64,000 bases of DNA from Clostridia bacterium. GTDB lineage: Bacteria; Bacillota; Clostridia; Saccharofermentanales; Saccharofermentanaceae. Shown piece by piece: positions 17,512-26,828 of this stretch. Under the pieces are notes generated by a model. It did not search any database. It was not told the origin of the DNA and worked only from the letters and a program-made list of their open reading frames with translations. A program made the position numbers and the translations under genes. Where the stretch lies: NCBI GenBank assembly GCA_016287245.1, contig JAEEWG010000008.1:1-64000 (forward strand), in the 5' to 3' direction. Numbering within the stretch: the stretch's first letter is position 1; each line of letters begins with the position of its first letter.

Positions 17512-18842
17512 CATTTTTCTACGATTTCGGTTTGTTTTTTCGATTTGGGAAGTCGAAGTTCCACTCTCGTGCCCCGGTCGAGGATACTCTCGATGTGGAT
17601 CCCGTACCCTTCTCCGTAGTTTAAACGGATCCTCTCATTTACATTATAAAGTCCGTAGACGACTCCGCTCTCCGGCGTGTGCTCGCGAAGCGCACGTCTG
17701 ACTTTACGGAGATGTTCCTCGTCCATACCTTTTCCTTCGTCTTCCACCACGAGCGAGAGATACTCTTTCTTCTCCTCGCCGTACACCTTGATGGATCCGC
17801 CGCCGCGCTTGTTCTTGATGCCGTGGTAAAGTGCATTCTCGACGATCGGCTGGACAGAAAGCTTCGGGATCATATACTCGAAAAGATCTTCCGGAACATC
17901 GATCTCAAACTTCAATATATCCTGGTAACGGATCTGCTGGATCTCCAGGTAGCTTCGTACATGCTGGAGCTCTTCTCTGATCGTGACCGATTCTTTTCCT
18001 TTATTAAGAGAAAGACGGAAAAAGTCCGAAAGGTTTCCGACCATGCTCACGACCTGTTTCTGGTTTCCGGCCTCCGCCGACCAGATGATCGCATCGAGCG
18101 TGTTATAGAGGAAGTGCGGATTGATCTGCGACTGCAGAAGATCGAACTCGGATTTTCTAAGGCGCTTCTGCTCTTCTTTTACCTGTTCCTCGATCGGGCG
18201 TGTGATCCACTTCGGACCGACATAGGAAACGACGATCATGGAAATGAGGCCGAAAGCCATAAGACCCGCGGTGATCTCAACGATGTTCATGAAGAGCTTG
18301 TTGTTCTCGGCCTGCATCGTCTGGATCTGGCGGTTCTCGTAGTAGATATATTCGTTGATCGTCTCCTGGAAAAGAGACGTTACGATCTGCACGTCGTTTT
18401 CCCAGATGAGCTTATTGGATTCGTACTTGTCCTCATACCCGAGATTCTCGGTGATCTGCGTGACATAAATGTCCAGGTTGTTTAAATACTTTTCGGCATA
18501 GAGGAGACGCTGCAGGTTATCCTCCGTATTGGTGTAACCCTTAAGACCTGTGACTACCTGACGGGCCTTGGCCAGTTCACTCTTCAAAGTGGAGTTTTCC
18601 GGCGTGACGTTACCGACGACGAGAAGATAGGTCTCATTATCGAAGTCCTCTTTAAACTTCAGGGAGATCTCACTTGCGGCAACAACGGAGCTGATCATCT
18701 TATTGTTGCGCTCGTTGATATGCCACATGTTATAGAAGGCATAGCACATGAAGACCACGCTCGGCAGGAGCAGGACGATATAGGAGATACGGATCTGGTT
18801 CGCAAGATGCGATCTCGGTTTTCGGGCCTTCTCTTTTGTCAT
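17511..18842 (-). CDS. Sensor histidine kinase, YesM/LytS type
   Basis: A 443-residue membrane kinase. There are two transmembrane segments (about residues 18-38 and 190-210) enclosing an extracellular helical sensor of roughly 150 residues. The His_kinase domain carries QINPHFLYNTLDAI near residue 240 with the phospho-accepting His, and the ATPase domain carries VENALYHGIKN and DEGKGM. This type usually pairs with an AraC-type response regulator, here encoded immediately upstream with no gap. It probably senses the sugar carried by the adjacent transporter, perhaps through one of the two binding proteins; that last point is inference. Confidence 0.92.
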   Translation of the reverse strand: MTKEKARKPRSHLANQIRISYIVLLLPSVVFMCYAFYNMWHINERNNKMISSVVAASEISLKFKEDFDNETYLLVVGNVTPENSTLKSELAKARQVVTGLKGYTNTEDNLQRLLYAEKYLNNLDIYVTQITENLGYEDKYESNKLIWENDVQIVTSLFQETINEYIYYENRQIQTMQAENNKLFMNIVEITAGLMAFGLISMIVVSYVGPKWITRPIEEQVKEEQKRLRKSEFDLLQSQINPHFLYNTLDAIIWSAEAGNQKQVVSMVGNLSDFFRLSLNKGKESVTIREELQHVRSYLEIQQIRYQDILKFEIDVPEDLFEYMIPKLSVQPIVENALYHGIKNKRGGGSIKVYGEEKKEYLSLVVEDEGKGMDEEHLRKVRRALREHTPESGVVYGLYNVNERIRLNYGEGYGIHIESILDRGTRVELRLPKSKKQTEIVEK

Positions 18843-20468
18843 TTACTCTTCCCCGTCGTTTCGGCCGCGGTTTCTATACTGTGTCGGCGTTACACCCTGC
18901 GTCTTTTTGAAAAGATACGAGAAGTAATGCGGATCTTTGTAGCCCACCATGATGCCGATCTCGTTGCTCTTCTTCGAAGTCCTTCTAAGAAGATCCTTCG
19001 CCATATTCATGCGGTAATCGGTCAGGTACTTGATGAAAGGCTGACCCGTTTCCTGCTTGAAGATCGAGCTTAAGTGGTTCGGTGAGAAATTGACCTGCGC
19101 CGCGAGTGTATTGAGCGACAGCTCCTCATCCGAATAATGCTCGTAGATATATGCGATGGCATCCTTCATGACATCGTGATACCGGCCGAGTGCGTGGTCT
19201 TCACGAAGCGTGAGGGCCTCCTTCAGGATCCGGTTTATGTAGTCGTGTGTATTCTCCTCTTCGGACAGGACCTCTGCCCCCGGGAAACCGAACTTCTCTT
19301 CCATTTCCTGTCTCGTAAGTCCAAGTTCGTTTTCTGCAAAATCCGCCACGCAGAAATAAACGTCCATGGCGATGTACTGACGAAGCATCGTGGACTTCAG
19401 CGCATGACCACCGATATTATTTAAATATTCCTCTAAGAAGAATTCGATCTCCGATGCTTCACCGGCACGCAGGAATCGCTTCATGAGACGCCGGTCGATA
19501 TGCTTCGGATCGATCTCGGAGAGGATATCGACATTATTTTCCGGACGAAGCCCTTCCTTCGATCCTTCGAGGAAAGCATTCTCCGAAGTAAGATACAGAT
19601 GCGCATATGCACGGCTTGCCCAGTCAAATGACTCGTGGATCTCCGTGATCCTTCCGACCGTCTGTCCGATGGCGCCGAAGTAGCGGATATGCTTATACCC
19701 CGAAAAGAGTTCTTTCATCTTACTGATAGCACGGTCGATCCTTCTTCGGATCTGCTTATCGTCATCCCCCTTGAAAAGAAGCGCCGTCCCTTCTACCTTA
19801 AAGTCGAAGAACAGGGCATTCTCCTCTTCCGCGATCCTTCGCACCGCATCTTCCACAGTAAGAACGCTGGTGGAATATTCACCAATATCGTGCTTATCGG
19901 ACCAGATCTTCAAAAGCACGATGTTATAGCGGATGGCCGTCAGATCGATCGAGAGTTTTTTCGATTCCGCGATCAGTTCAGATGCATTCTTCCCGCCCTT
20001 GATGAGCGTATTGAAAAAGTCCCTCTTATCGAGCTCCGTACGCTCGCGCATTTCCTCTTCGTATCTTTGGGCCGCTTCCCGCTCCGCCTTTTTTTCACGG
20101 ATCTTTTCGGAAAGAGCATCGACCTCTTTGATGAGGGTCTCTCCGTTGACCGGTTTTAAAAGGTAGCAGGATACGCCGATCTTGATCGCTTCTCTTGCGA
20201 ACTGGAAATCTTCGTAACCTGTAAGGATAATGATCTCGATCCAGGGGAACTCGGACTTGATCATGTGGCTCAGCTGAAGGCCGTCCATGAAAGGCATCTT
20301 TATGTCCGTGATGACGATGTCGGGTCTTTCCTTCTGGATCATGGAATAAGCGACTTCACCGTCGCCCGCTTCGCCGCAGAAATCGTAGCCGTGCGCACTC
20401 CAGTCGATATTGTTCTTAATACCTTCGCGGACGACGAACTCATCCTCGACCAGAAATACTTTCAGCAT
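18843..20468 (-). CDS. Response regulator with AraC-type DNA-binding domain
   Basis: A 541-residue YesN-like regulator. The receiver domain (1-120) has the acidic pair VEDE and the phospho-acceptor Asp in DIVITDIKMPFMDG near residue 55. A long central region of about 270 residues follows, and the C terminus is an AraC double helix-turn-helix (about 440-535) with FSPNHLSSIFKQETG and VGYKDPHYFSYLFKK. The frame is open 24 codons further upstream, but MLKVFLVEDE has AAGGGG nine bases before it and matches the family start. It probably activates the sugar transporter genes that follow the kinase. Confidence 0.92.
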   Translation of the reverse strand: MLKVFLVEDEFVVREGIKNNIDWSAHGYDFCGEAGDGEVAYSMIQKERPDIVITDIKMPFMDGLQLSHMIKSEFPWIEIIILTGYEDFQFAREAIKIGVSCYLLKPVNGETLIKEVDALSEKIREKKAEREAAQRYEEEMRERTELDKRDFFNTLIKGGKNASELIAESKKLSIDLTAIRYNIVLLKIWSDKHDIGEYSTSVLTVEDAVRRIAEEENALFFDFKVEGTALLFKGDDDKQIRRRIDRAISKMKELFSGYKHIRYFGAIGQTVGRITEIHESFDWASRAYAHLYLTSENAFLEGSKEGLRPENNVDILSEIDPKHIDRRLMKRFLRAGEASEIEFFLEEYLNNIGGHALKSTMLRQYIAMDVYFCVADFAENELGLTRQEMEEKFGFPGAEVLSEEENTHDYINRILKEALTLREDHALGRYHDVMKDAIAYIYEHYSDEELSLNTLAAQVNFSPNHLSSIFKQETGQPFIKYLTDYRMNMAKDLLRRTSKKSNEIGIMVGYKDPHYFSYLFKKTQGVTPTQYRNRGRNDGEE

Positions 20469-20502
20469 AGAACATCCCCTTCTCCTCAACGAAACAATAA
20501 AA

Positions 20503-20527
20503 AAATCGCCGATGGCTTCGGCGATTT
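20503..20527 (-). terminator. Terminator of the FtsX-type exporter operon
   Basis: AAATCGCCGA (20503-20512) and TCGGCGATTT (20518-20527) form a perfect 10-base stem with a 5-base loop. On the minus strand a run of T follows. It lies 37 bases after the permease stop. Confidence 0.85.
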
Positions 20528-20563
20528 CATTATCATGCATTTAGCATTATTCGTCAAACGGGG

Positions 20564-22918
20564 TCACTCGATGACCAGTTCTCTGATCTCGACCTTCTTT
20601 ACTTTCCTTGCCGAGATGTAGGCAAAGAGGAAGAAGCATCCCAGAAGGAGAATGACCGGGATCAGGATCGTCTCCGTCCGATAATTCGAAATAAAGTTAC
20701 AGATACCTACACTTCTAAGAAGCATGCTCAATCCTTTACTTGAAAACAGAAGACTCAGGACGGTTCCGATTGCAGATCCGATCACCGCGATGATCAGAAA
20801 ACGCAGTGCGAACAGCGACCGGAGTTTTCGAGAGGTAAAGCCGATGGCTTTATAGATGCCGAGATCTCTTCTTTCCTGGGCAAAGGACTTGCTGCAGATC
20901 ATGGAGACGACGACCAGTACGAAGATGATCGAGAAGACATAGATCGTATAGCGCATCACCATGACCGCTGTCGAGATCGACTTAATGTCCGAGACCTCGG
21001 AAAAGTTCGAATCTGCCACGATCTTAAACCCGGCTCCGAGTTTTTCTTCGAGTGCTTTTGCAAGTCGATCAGCCTCTTTCGGCTTTGAAAGGCTCGCGCC
21101 ATACCAGATATATCCGTTCACGCCGATCTTCTTCGCGCCTGCATCTCCCATCGCCATCGTCATACCGGTATCGTTCATGCTGCAGAAAATACCTGATACG
21201 ATGAACTCTTCCCGGTATTCTCTTCTCGCAACTACCAGCTTATCGCCGGTCTTCAGCCCCAGATCCTCGGCTAAGATGTCCGTGATGACGAGTTCATTGT
21301 CATAGACCGGAGCTCTGCCGGAGACCATATTGATCGTTTCCGGATCCTTATAGAACTGACAGTAGATCGTGTTTCCGTTGACCGTGACATATTCGTTTCT
21401 AAAGAAGATCGACTTATTGACAGTCGGCTCTTCTTTCATGACCGATTCGATCGCTGCCATTTCTTCTTCGGTAAAGTTTCGATCCTGAGGTCTTACCTCG
21501 ACTTCGCAAAGGATCGTTCCCATCGCCTCGAGTGCGGACTTCGACTTCATTGCGCTTGCCATAAGGTTTACCGTAAGCATGAAGAACATAAGAAGCGCCG
21601 TGATCAGGATCGCCACGAAATAGCGGCGCTTATTCGAACTGAACTGACGGTAGGAAAGGCTTAAGGACAGGTTCTTTCCGGAAACCGGCGCCGTCAGGAA
21701 ACTCTCGAAATAGACATCCCTGCTTTCGCCGGTCAGTGCTTTTACCGGAGAGACCTTCGCCACTTTTCTGGTCGCCAGAAGAATGACCAGGACCGACAGG
21801 CCAAGGATCAAAAGAAGGAGTGTAAGGCTCGTTTCAAGGTCCACATCTTTCTTCGCAATGATCGCCGTGATCGGCTGGAAGATCCCGCCGAAAAGAGAGA
21901 TCATGGGGATCGAGAGAATGGTTCCGATAATGGCACCGGTGATCTCCGCAAGGAGATACTGCAGTATAAAGAGCACCCGTATCCTTCCTTTCGTGAATCC
22001 TTCGGCTTTTAATATACCGAGCTCCGCATAGCTCATCTCGATCGTCACAGTGATATTGTGCGCCATGATGATCAAAACGACTCCCGCAAGGACCATCGCA
22101 AAACCGATCATGATCGAGCAGATGATATCCGAAAAAAGATTCGTATAGCGCTTCATCTGGGTCTTCGTGGCCGACGCATACGCATAGTCCTGGATGCCGG
22201 TATCACGGTTGATCGTTCTTGCAAACTCACCGTCACTCATCTCACAATCCGCTTTCTTATAGACATACACGATCGTGACTCGTCCGGCGGCATCCGGGTT
22301 ATCGACAGCATCTACATCCGAAGCCAGTTTCTCAAAAGTCTCGGGAGCAACATACACCGTCTTCCATCCGACCATGGCACATCCGTCGACCGGCTCGACC
22401 ACAAATCCCTCGATCTTGAAGTTGTATTCACCGTATTTCGTCTGAAAGCGCAGATCATCTCCGACCTTGCAGCCCTCGTTCGTCGCGATACCCTGGACCA
22501 GATAGATCCCTTCCGGAGAGATGGGACGAACCTCATCAAGATACGAGGAAAAGTCATCCGAGAACTGTTTTTGCACGATCCCATTCATCGGCACGATCAG
22601 CCAGCTCTGGTTATCTTCTTTTTCCTTTACGAAATGTCTCCGCATCAGAACGGCATCCATCGTCGAAACATGATCGACCAGCGGATGGTCTTTGACCGAC
22701 TTCAGGAGTTCATCTGAAAGGCGCTCATTCGTGATATTCATCATGAGATTGGCCGTCTTGAATTCTTCATAGGCATCGTCGATGCTTTTCGTTACGTTCT
22801 TCTTTACGCTGTAGATCGTCGTCAGGAACATCGACACAATGATCATCAGGAGCACGATCCCAAGAAACGCGCCCTTCTTTCTTTTTATGTTGGCACGAAG
22901 TAAAGTAAGGATGTCCAT
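20564..22918 (-). CDS. ABC transporter permease with two FtsX domains
   Basis: A 784-residue membrane protein. There is an N-terminal transmembrane segment (14-34), an extracellular MacB-like domain, three transmembrane helices of a first FtsX domain (about 265-385), a second extracellular domain and a second FtsX domain at the C terminus (about 655-775) with AIGFTSRKLRSLFALRFL. This double arrangement is common in Bacillota exporters of peptides or lipids. It follows its ATPase gene by 12 bases and belongs to the two-component operon starting at 25608. The substrate is unknown; antimicrobial peptide resistance is a plausible role given the linked sensor. Confidence 0.88.
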   Translation of the reverse strand: MDILTLLRANIKRKKGAFLGIVLLMIIVSMFLTTIYSVKKNVTKSIDDAYEEFKTANLMMNITNERLSDELLKSVKDHPLVDHVSTMDAVLMRRHFVKEKEDNQSWLIVPMNGIVQKQFSDDFSSYLDEVRPISPEGIYLVQGIATNEGCKVGDDLRFQTKYGEYNFKIEGFVVEPVDGCAMVGWKTVYVAPETFEKLASDVDAVDNPDAAGRVTIVYVYKKADCEMSDGEFARTINRDTGIQDYAYASATKTQMKRYTNLFSDIICSIMIGFAMVLAGVVLIIMAHNITVTIEMSYAELGILKAEGFTKGRIRVLFILQYLLAEITGAIIGTILSIPMISLFGGIFQPITAIIAKKDVDLETSLTLLLLILGLSVLVILLATRKVAKVSPVKALTGESRDVYFESFLTAPVSGKNLSLSLSYRQFSSNKRRYFVAILITALLMFFMLTVNLMASAMKSKSALEAMGTILCEVEVRPQDRNFTEEEMAAIESVMKEEPTVNKSIFFRNEYVTVNGNTIYCQFYKDPETINMVSGRAPVYDNELVITDILAEDLGLKTGDKLVVARREYREEFIVSGIFCSMNDTGMTMAMGDAGAKKIGVNGYIWYGASLSKPKEADRLAKALEEKLGAGFKIVADSNFSEVSDIKSISTAVMVMRYTIYVFSIIFVLVVVSMICSKSFAQERRDLGIYKAIGFTSRKLRSLFALRFLIIAVIGSAIGTVLSLLFSSKGLSMLLRSVGICNFISNYRTETILIPVILLLGCFFLFAYISARKVKKVEIRELVIE

Positions 22919-22930
22919 TTTATTCCCTCC

Positions 22931-23692
22931 TTACCACTTCATGGAAGACAGCCATGCATTGACCTGTGTCTCGCGGCTCTTTTCCTCTTCTTTATCGTAC
23001 GGCGGAAGTGTCATCTCCCCGATCACATTACCGTCTTCAAGATACAGAAGGCGGCTTGCTCGAAGTGCCGCACGAAGATCGTGGGTAACCATCAGGATGC
23101 TCTGGCCGTTTCGGTTAAGCTCCGTCAAAAGGTCCAGGACTTCCTTTGTATTCTTTCTGTTCAGCGCACCCGTCGGCTCATCTGCGAAAAGCAGCTTCGG
23201 CTCGTGGATGATCGATCTGGCGATCGCGCAGCGCTGCTGCTCACCGCCGCTGACCTGCGATGGAAGATGCGTCTTCACATCGGAAATGCCCATCTGCTCC
23301 AGGAGTTTTTCGGCGCGTCCCTTCACTTCAGATGCCCCCTTGCCGTTATTGAGATATCCCGGCACCGTGACATTTTCAAGCAGTGTGAGATTAGAGATCA
23401 GGTGCATCTGCTGGAAGATGAAACCGAAGTCGTGCGATCTTAACTTCGCCAGTTCCTTCTCCTTCATCTTTACCAGATCTTTTCCATCGAAAAGGACCTG
23501 TCCCGAGGTCGCTTTATCCATTCCGGAAAGTGCATATAAAAGTGTGGATTTACCGGATCCCGACGCGCCCATGACGACAGTGAAATCCTTCTCTTTGATC
23601 TCCAGATCGATATGGGAGAGAACGTGCACCTGTCCGCCGTTGTGGGCAAAGCTCTTGCAAAGATCGTGTGCAGTCAGAATATTCGAACTCAT
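22931..23692 (-). CDS. ABC transporter ATPase, MacB/LolD type
   Basis: A 253-residue single nucleotide-binding domain: Walker A MGASGSGKST near residue 42, FIFQQMHLI, signature VSGGEQQRCAIARS near 145 and Walker B LLFADEPTGALN near 168. The motifs match the MacB/LolD subfamily that works with FtsX-type permeases. The open frame extends 7 codons upstream, but the MSSNILTAHD start is preceded by GGAGAAGGA, so I use 23692. Confidence 0.92.
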   Translation of the reverse strand: MSSNILTAHDLCKSFAHNGGQVHVLSHIDLEIKEKDFTVVMGASGSGKSTLLYALSGMDKATSGQVLFDGKDLVKMKEKELAKLRSHDFGFIFQQMHLISNLTLLENVTVPGYLNNGKGASEVKGRAEKLLEQMGISDVKTHLPSQVSGGEQQRCAIARSIIHEPKLLFADEPTGALNRKNTKEVLDLLTELNRNGQSILMVTHDLRAALRASRLLYLEDGNVIGEMTLPPYDKEEEKSRETQVNAWLSSMKW

Positions 23693-23783
23693 TTGTTTCC
23701 TTCTCCTTTTCACTTCTTATTCGTTTTCGTTGTACCCATTTTCTCCGAAAACTTATTAAGAAGTCCTTAACCTTTCTTCACGA

Positions 23784-24923
23784 TCAAAGTTTCTCATTTA
23801 CCGGCAGGATCAGTTTCGCCGAAAGCCCGTCCGATGTATTTTTGAGCTCGATATCTCCATCCATCTGCGTCATCAGATACTTCACGATATAAAGGCCGAG
23901 GCCGGAACCGGGCTGCGATCCGTGATTGTGGCCCCGATAGAACTTATCGAAGATAAACGGCATGTCTTCGTCAGGAATTCCCTTGCCGCTGTCGCTGATA
24001 AGGATCGAAACCGTGTTCTCCGTTTTTTCAAGAGTCACGTTGATCTTCGTTCCCGCATACTTTCTGGAATTCGTAATGAGATTTTCCACACACTGAAGAA
24101 GCCTGTCCGGATCTGCACTGACAACTGCCGTTACCCCTTTCGAGATAAATGTGATCTCTTTTCCGTCCGGGTCGAGATCCCTGACTGCGCTTTCTACAAA
24201 GCTACTGACCTCAAACTCCTTCTTCTCAACTTTCAGCCGGTTCATATCCGAAAGAGAGTGCAGTAAAAGATCATCGGTGACTTTACTGACCTCATCACTT
24301 TTCTTCATGATGGTCTGAAGATACTGTGCACGTTTTTCCGGAGAACTGTCCATGTTGGCTTCCAGGCCTTCCGCATAAGCGCGGATCGAGGTGATCGGTG
24401 TCTTGATGTCATGAGAAAGCGTCGCGATAACGGTCTTATTGTTCTCGATGGCTTCTTTTTCCGAAGCACGTGCTTTATTGAGTTCTTTGCGCATGCTGTC
24501 GAAAGCCCAGGAGAATTCTCCGACTTCCGATCCGCGGTCGTAAGATAAAGGAATATCCGTGTTTCCCCGTGCGATCTCACTTGTGTATTTCGAGATCTTC
24601 TTTAAAGGACGGAGCACCGTCACATATATAAATACCCCGGCAATAAGAAGCCCGAGAAAAGAGAAAGCACCGATCAGGAGGATCCTTCCGTCCTTTTTCT
24701 CTCCGTCCTCTGACTGCCTTATGTCCTCAGATAAAACAGAGAGTTTCTCGGAAGCCTGCTTTACATCTCCATCCTCAAGGAGCTTTTGCACTTCATTGAT
24801 CCCGACGAGGTTTTTCTGTTTTCCGGTCTCCCTTTTTCCGGACGACGTAAGATAAAGCCCTGCCGTCAAAGCGATGACCAGTACCAAAAGTACGAAAAAA
24901 ACGAGAAAGACACGTTTACGCAT
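23784..24923 (-). CDS. Sensor histidine kinase linked to the exporter
   Basis: A 379-residue kinase with two transmembrane helices (about 7-25 and 76-96) around a short 50-residue extracellular loop, then a HAMP domain, a HisKA motif ATLSHDIKTPITSIRAY near residue 170, and ATPase boxes ENLITNSRKYAG, DSGKGIPDED and GSGLGLYIV. The start overlaps the response regulator by 8 bases. The small extracellular loop suggests sensing within or near the membrane, possibly with the adjacent FtsX permease, as known for some peptide-sensing systems. Confidence 0.93.
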   Translation of the reverse strand: MRKRVFLVFFVLLVLVIALTAGLYLTSSGKRETGKQKNLVGINEVQKLLEDGDVKQASEKLSVLSEDIRQSEDGEKKDGRILLIGAFSFLGLLIAGVFIYVTVLRPLKKISKYTSEIARGNTDIPLSYDRGSEVGEFSWAFDSMRKELNKARASEKEAIENNKTVIATLSHDIKTPITSIRAYAEGLEANMDSSPEKRAQYLQTIMKKSDEVSKVTDDLLLHSLSDMNRLKVEKKEFEVSSFVESAVRDLDPDGKEITFISKGVTAVVSADPDRLLQCVENLITNSRKYAGTKINVTLEKTENTVSILISDSGKGIPDEDMPFIFDKFYRGHNHGSQPGSGLGLYIVKYLMTQMDGDIELKNTSDGLSAKLILPVNEKL

Positions 24924-25608
24924 CGTCCGGCACCTCCAGCATATAACCTACTTTATATACGGTCTTGATGAACTTCGGATCCGCGGGATCCTCCTCGAGT
25001 TTTTCACGAAGCCAGCGGATATGTACCGTTAAGGTCGATGCTTCCGACGTCATGAATGCGCCCCATACGGAGGTCAGGATCTTCTCTTTCGGCATCGCTT
25101 CATTTTTGTGCTCGCAAAGATAAGCAAGGAGATCAAATTCGCGAAGCGATAACGATACCGTTTCTCCGTTTTTCGTGACTGTCCGCGATGTGATATTTAC
25201 AACGACATCTCCAAAAGAGACGATCTTTTCTTCTGTCGAAAAACCATATGTGCGGCGCAGCAGTGCCTGCACGCGGACGAGAAGTTCTTTCATGGAATAG
25301 GGCTTCGGAAGATAGTCATCTCCACCGATCGAATAACCGGTCACACGGTCATCTTCGCTCGTTCTCGCACTTGCGAAGATCACAGGCACCGTCGACACTT
25401 CGCGGAGCTGTCTGCAGATCTCGAATCCATCACTGTCCGGAAGGTTGATATCCAGAAGCAGAAGATGAAAGGCGCTTTTACTAAGGAGGTCAAAGGCCTC
25501 ATCCGCAGATGTCGCCGTCGTGACCTCATAACCGTAACCCGAAAGCATGTCCGTTATGATGGTCAGAATATCCTTGTCATCATCAATGATCAGAATCTTG
25601 TACGCCAT
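24916..25608 (-). CDS. OmpR-family response regulator
   Basis: A 230-residue regulator with a receiver domain (IIDDDKDI near residue 7, phospho-acceptor Asp in LLLLDINLPDSDG near 53, conserved Lys in YLPKPYSMKE near 102) and a C-terminal winged helix with LTVHIRWLREKLEEDP. It lies 30 bases after prmA and overlaps its kinase. It probably controls the exporter genes in its own operon. Confidence 0.94.
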   Translation of the reverse strand: MAYKILIIDDDKDILTIITDMLSGYGYEVTTATSADEAFDLLSKSAFHLLLLDINLPDSDGFEICRQLREVSTVPVIFASARTSEDDRVTGYSIGGDDYLPKPYSMKELLVRVQALLRRTYGFSTEEKIVSFGDVVVNITSRTVTKNGETVSLSLREFDLLAYLCEHKNEAMPKEKILTSVWGAFMTSEASTLTVHIRWLREKLEEDPADPKFIKTVYKVGYMLEVPDDA

Positions 25609-25638
25609 ACCTTCTCCCCTGAAAGCCCTGCGCCGATC

Positions 25639-26664
25639 TTACTTCTTCTCGAAATAATATGCGTGCCAGTCGCCTTTCTGCTTTTCTTCGATAAGGGTCA
25701 GACCTGCTTTCCTGCACGCAGAAAGCGCGATCTCCTTTTTATGGTCGATGATGCCGCTCGTGATGAAATGTCCGCCGGGAAGGAGCTTGTCCGGGACCAT
25801 TGGTGCGATCCCCGCGATGATCTCTGCGACGATGTTGGCGATGATGAGGCTGTAGCCTTCTTTCTTCGCGTCCTTCAGTTCGCCGGTATAGCAGTCGACA
25901 TCGACATGATTCTCTTCACAGTTTGCGATCGCCACATCCACGGCCAGGCGGTCGATGTCACAGGCCTCAACAGACTTGCAGCCGAGCTTTGCCGCAATGA
26001 TCGAGAGGATCCCGGATCCGCAGCCGACGTCGAGGACGGTATCGTCAGCAGAAAGATGTTCGTCGATAAATTCGGCGCACATCGAAGTCGTCTCATGGGT
26101 GCCCGTTCCGAAAGCGGAGCCCGGGTCGAGATAGACGACCTTCTGCTCAGATGTCTCAGATACAGATTCTTTTTCCCAGGAAGGGGCGATCGTGACACGC
26201 GGAGAAACGGAAAAAGCGTGGTAGTCTTTCTTCCACTCGTTCTCCCAGTCCTCGTCTTTTACATATTTATAAGTGACCTTGCCGTCTCCGACCGGAAGGA
26301 ATTCAGAGATCGCGGAAAGTCTTTCTTCAAGAAGTTCGATCGTTTCCTCCAGGGTCTTACTGCCCGTTGCGATATTTCCGTAGATAGTGCCGACACCTTC
26401 GGGGTTATCGTATTCTTCTTCCTTGGCGCCCAGACGGATCCCGTCGTCAAACTCTGCAAAATAGGCCTGGATCTTCACATCCTGGCCGAGGGAATCCACG
26501 AACCCGTCGTCGGCATAGGCCAGAGAATCCGGATCGTCGATGATCCTTTTGATCTCCAGCGGATCACATACTGCGATCCCGTCCGCGCCCAGCTGTGACA
26601 ACATCTCACAGATCGCTTCGGAAGCCTCTTCGGTCGTTACTATCTCAATTTCCACCCACTTCAT
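25639..26664 (-). CDS. prmA: Ribosomal protein L11 methyltransferase
   Basis: A 341-residue PrmA. The N-terminal substrate-recognition domain opens with KWVEIEIVTTEEASEAI. The Rossmann methyltransferase part has VVYLDPGSAFGTGTHETTSMC near residue 172, the SAM loop VLDVGCGSGILSIIAAKLG near 205, and NIVAEIIAG near 262. It trimethylates ribosomal protein L11. In many Clostridia prmA sits near the dnaK-dnaJ cluster; here that cluster is about 5 kb away, separated by plus-strand genes and an AT-rich insertion. Confidence 0.95.
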   Translation of the reverse strand: MKWVEIEIVTTEEASEAICEMLSQLGADGIAVCDPLEIKRIIDDPDSLAYADDGFVDSLGQDVKIQAYFAEFDDGIRLGAKEEEYDNPEGVGTIYGNIATGSKTLEETIELLEERLSAISEFLPVGDGKVTYKYVKDEDWENEWKKDYHAFSVSPRVTIAPSWEKESVSETSEQKVVYLDPGSAFGTGTHETTSMCAEFIDEHLSADDTVLDVGCGSGILSIIAAKLGCKSVEACDIDRLAVDVAIANCEENHVDVDCYTGELKDAKKEGYSLIIANIVAEIIAGIAPMVPDKLLPGGHFITSGIIDHKKEIALSACRKAGLTLIEEKQKGDWHAYYFEKK

Positions 26665-26768
26665 ACATCCACTCTCGCTTACATTTCAGATTCGTCCATT
26701 ATTCTACCGCTCATGCCGTCTCCTTGCAATTTGGAAACCATTTTCTTGAAAAAAATTGACAATTTCCG

Positions 26769-26797
26769 TTGCGTTAAGGACCGCTTTTCTCTATTAT
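26769..26797 (+). promoter_or_regulatory. Predicted promoter of the CapA-like gene
   Basis: TTGCGT (26769-26774) and TATTAT (26792-26797) are 17 bases apart. The longest open frame would start inside the -10 box, so this promoter favours the ATG at 26829. Confidence 0.6.
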
Positions 26798-26828
26798 GTT
26801 AGTAGTCAAAACAAGGGGTCATTTCCTC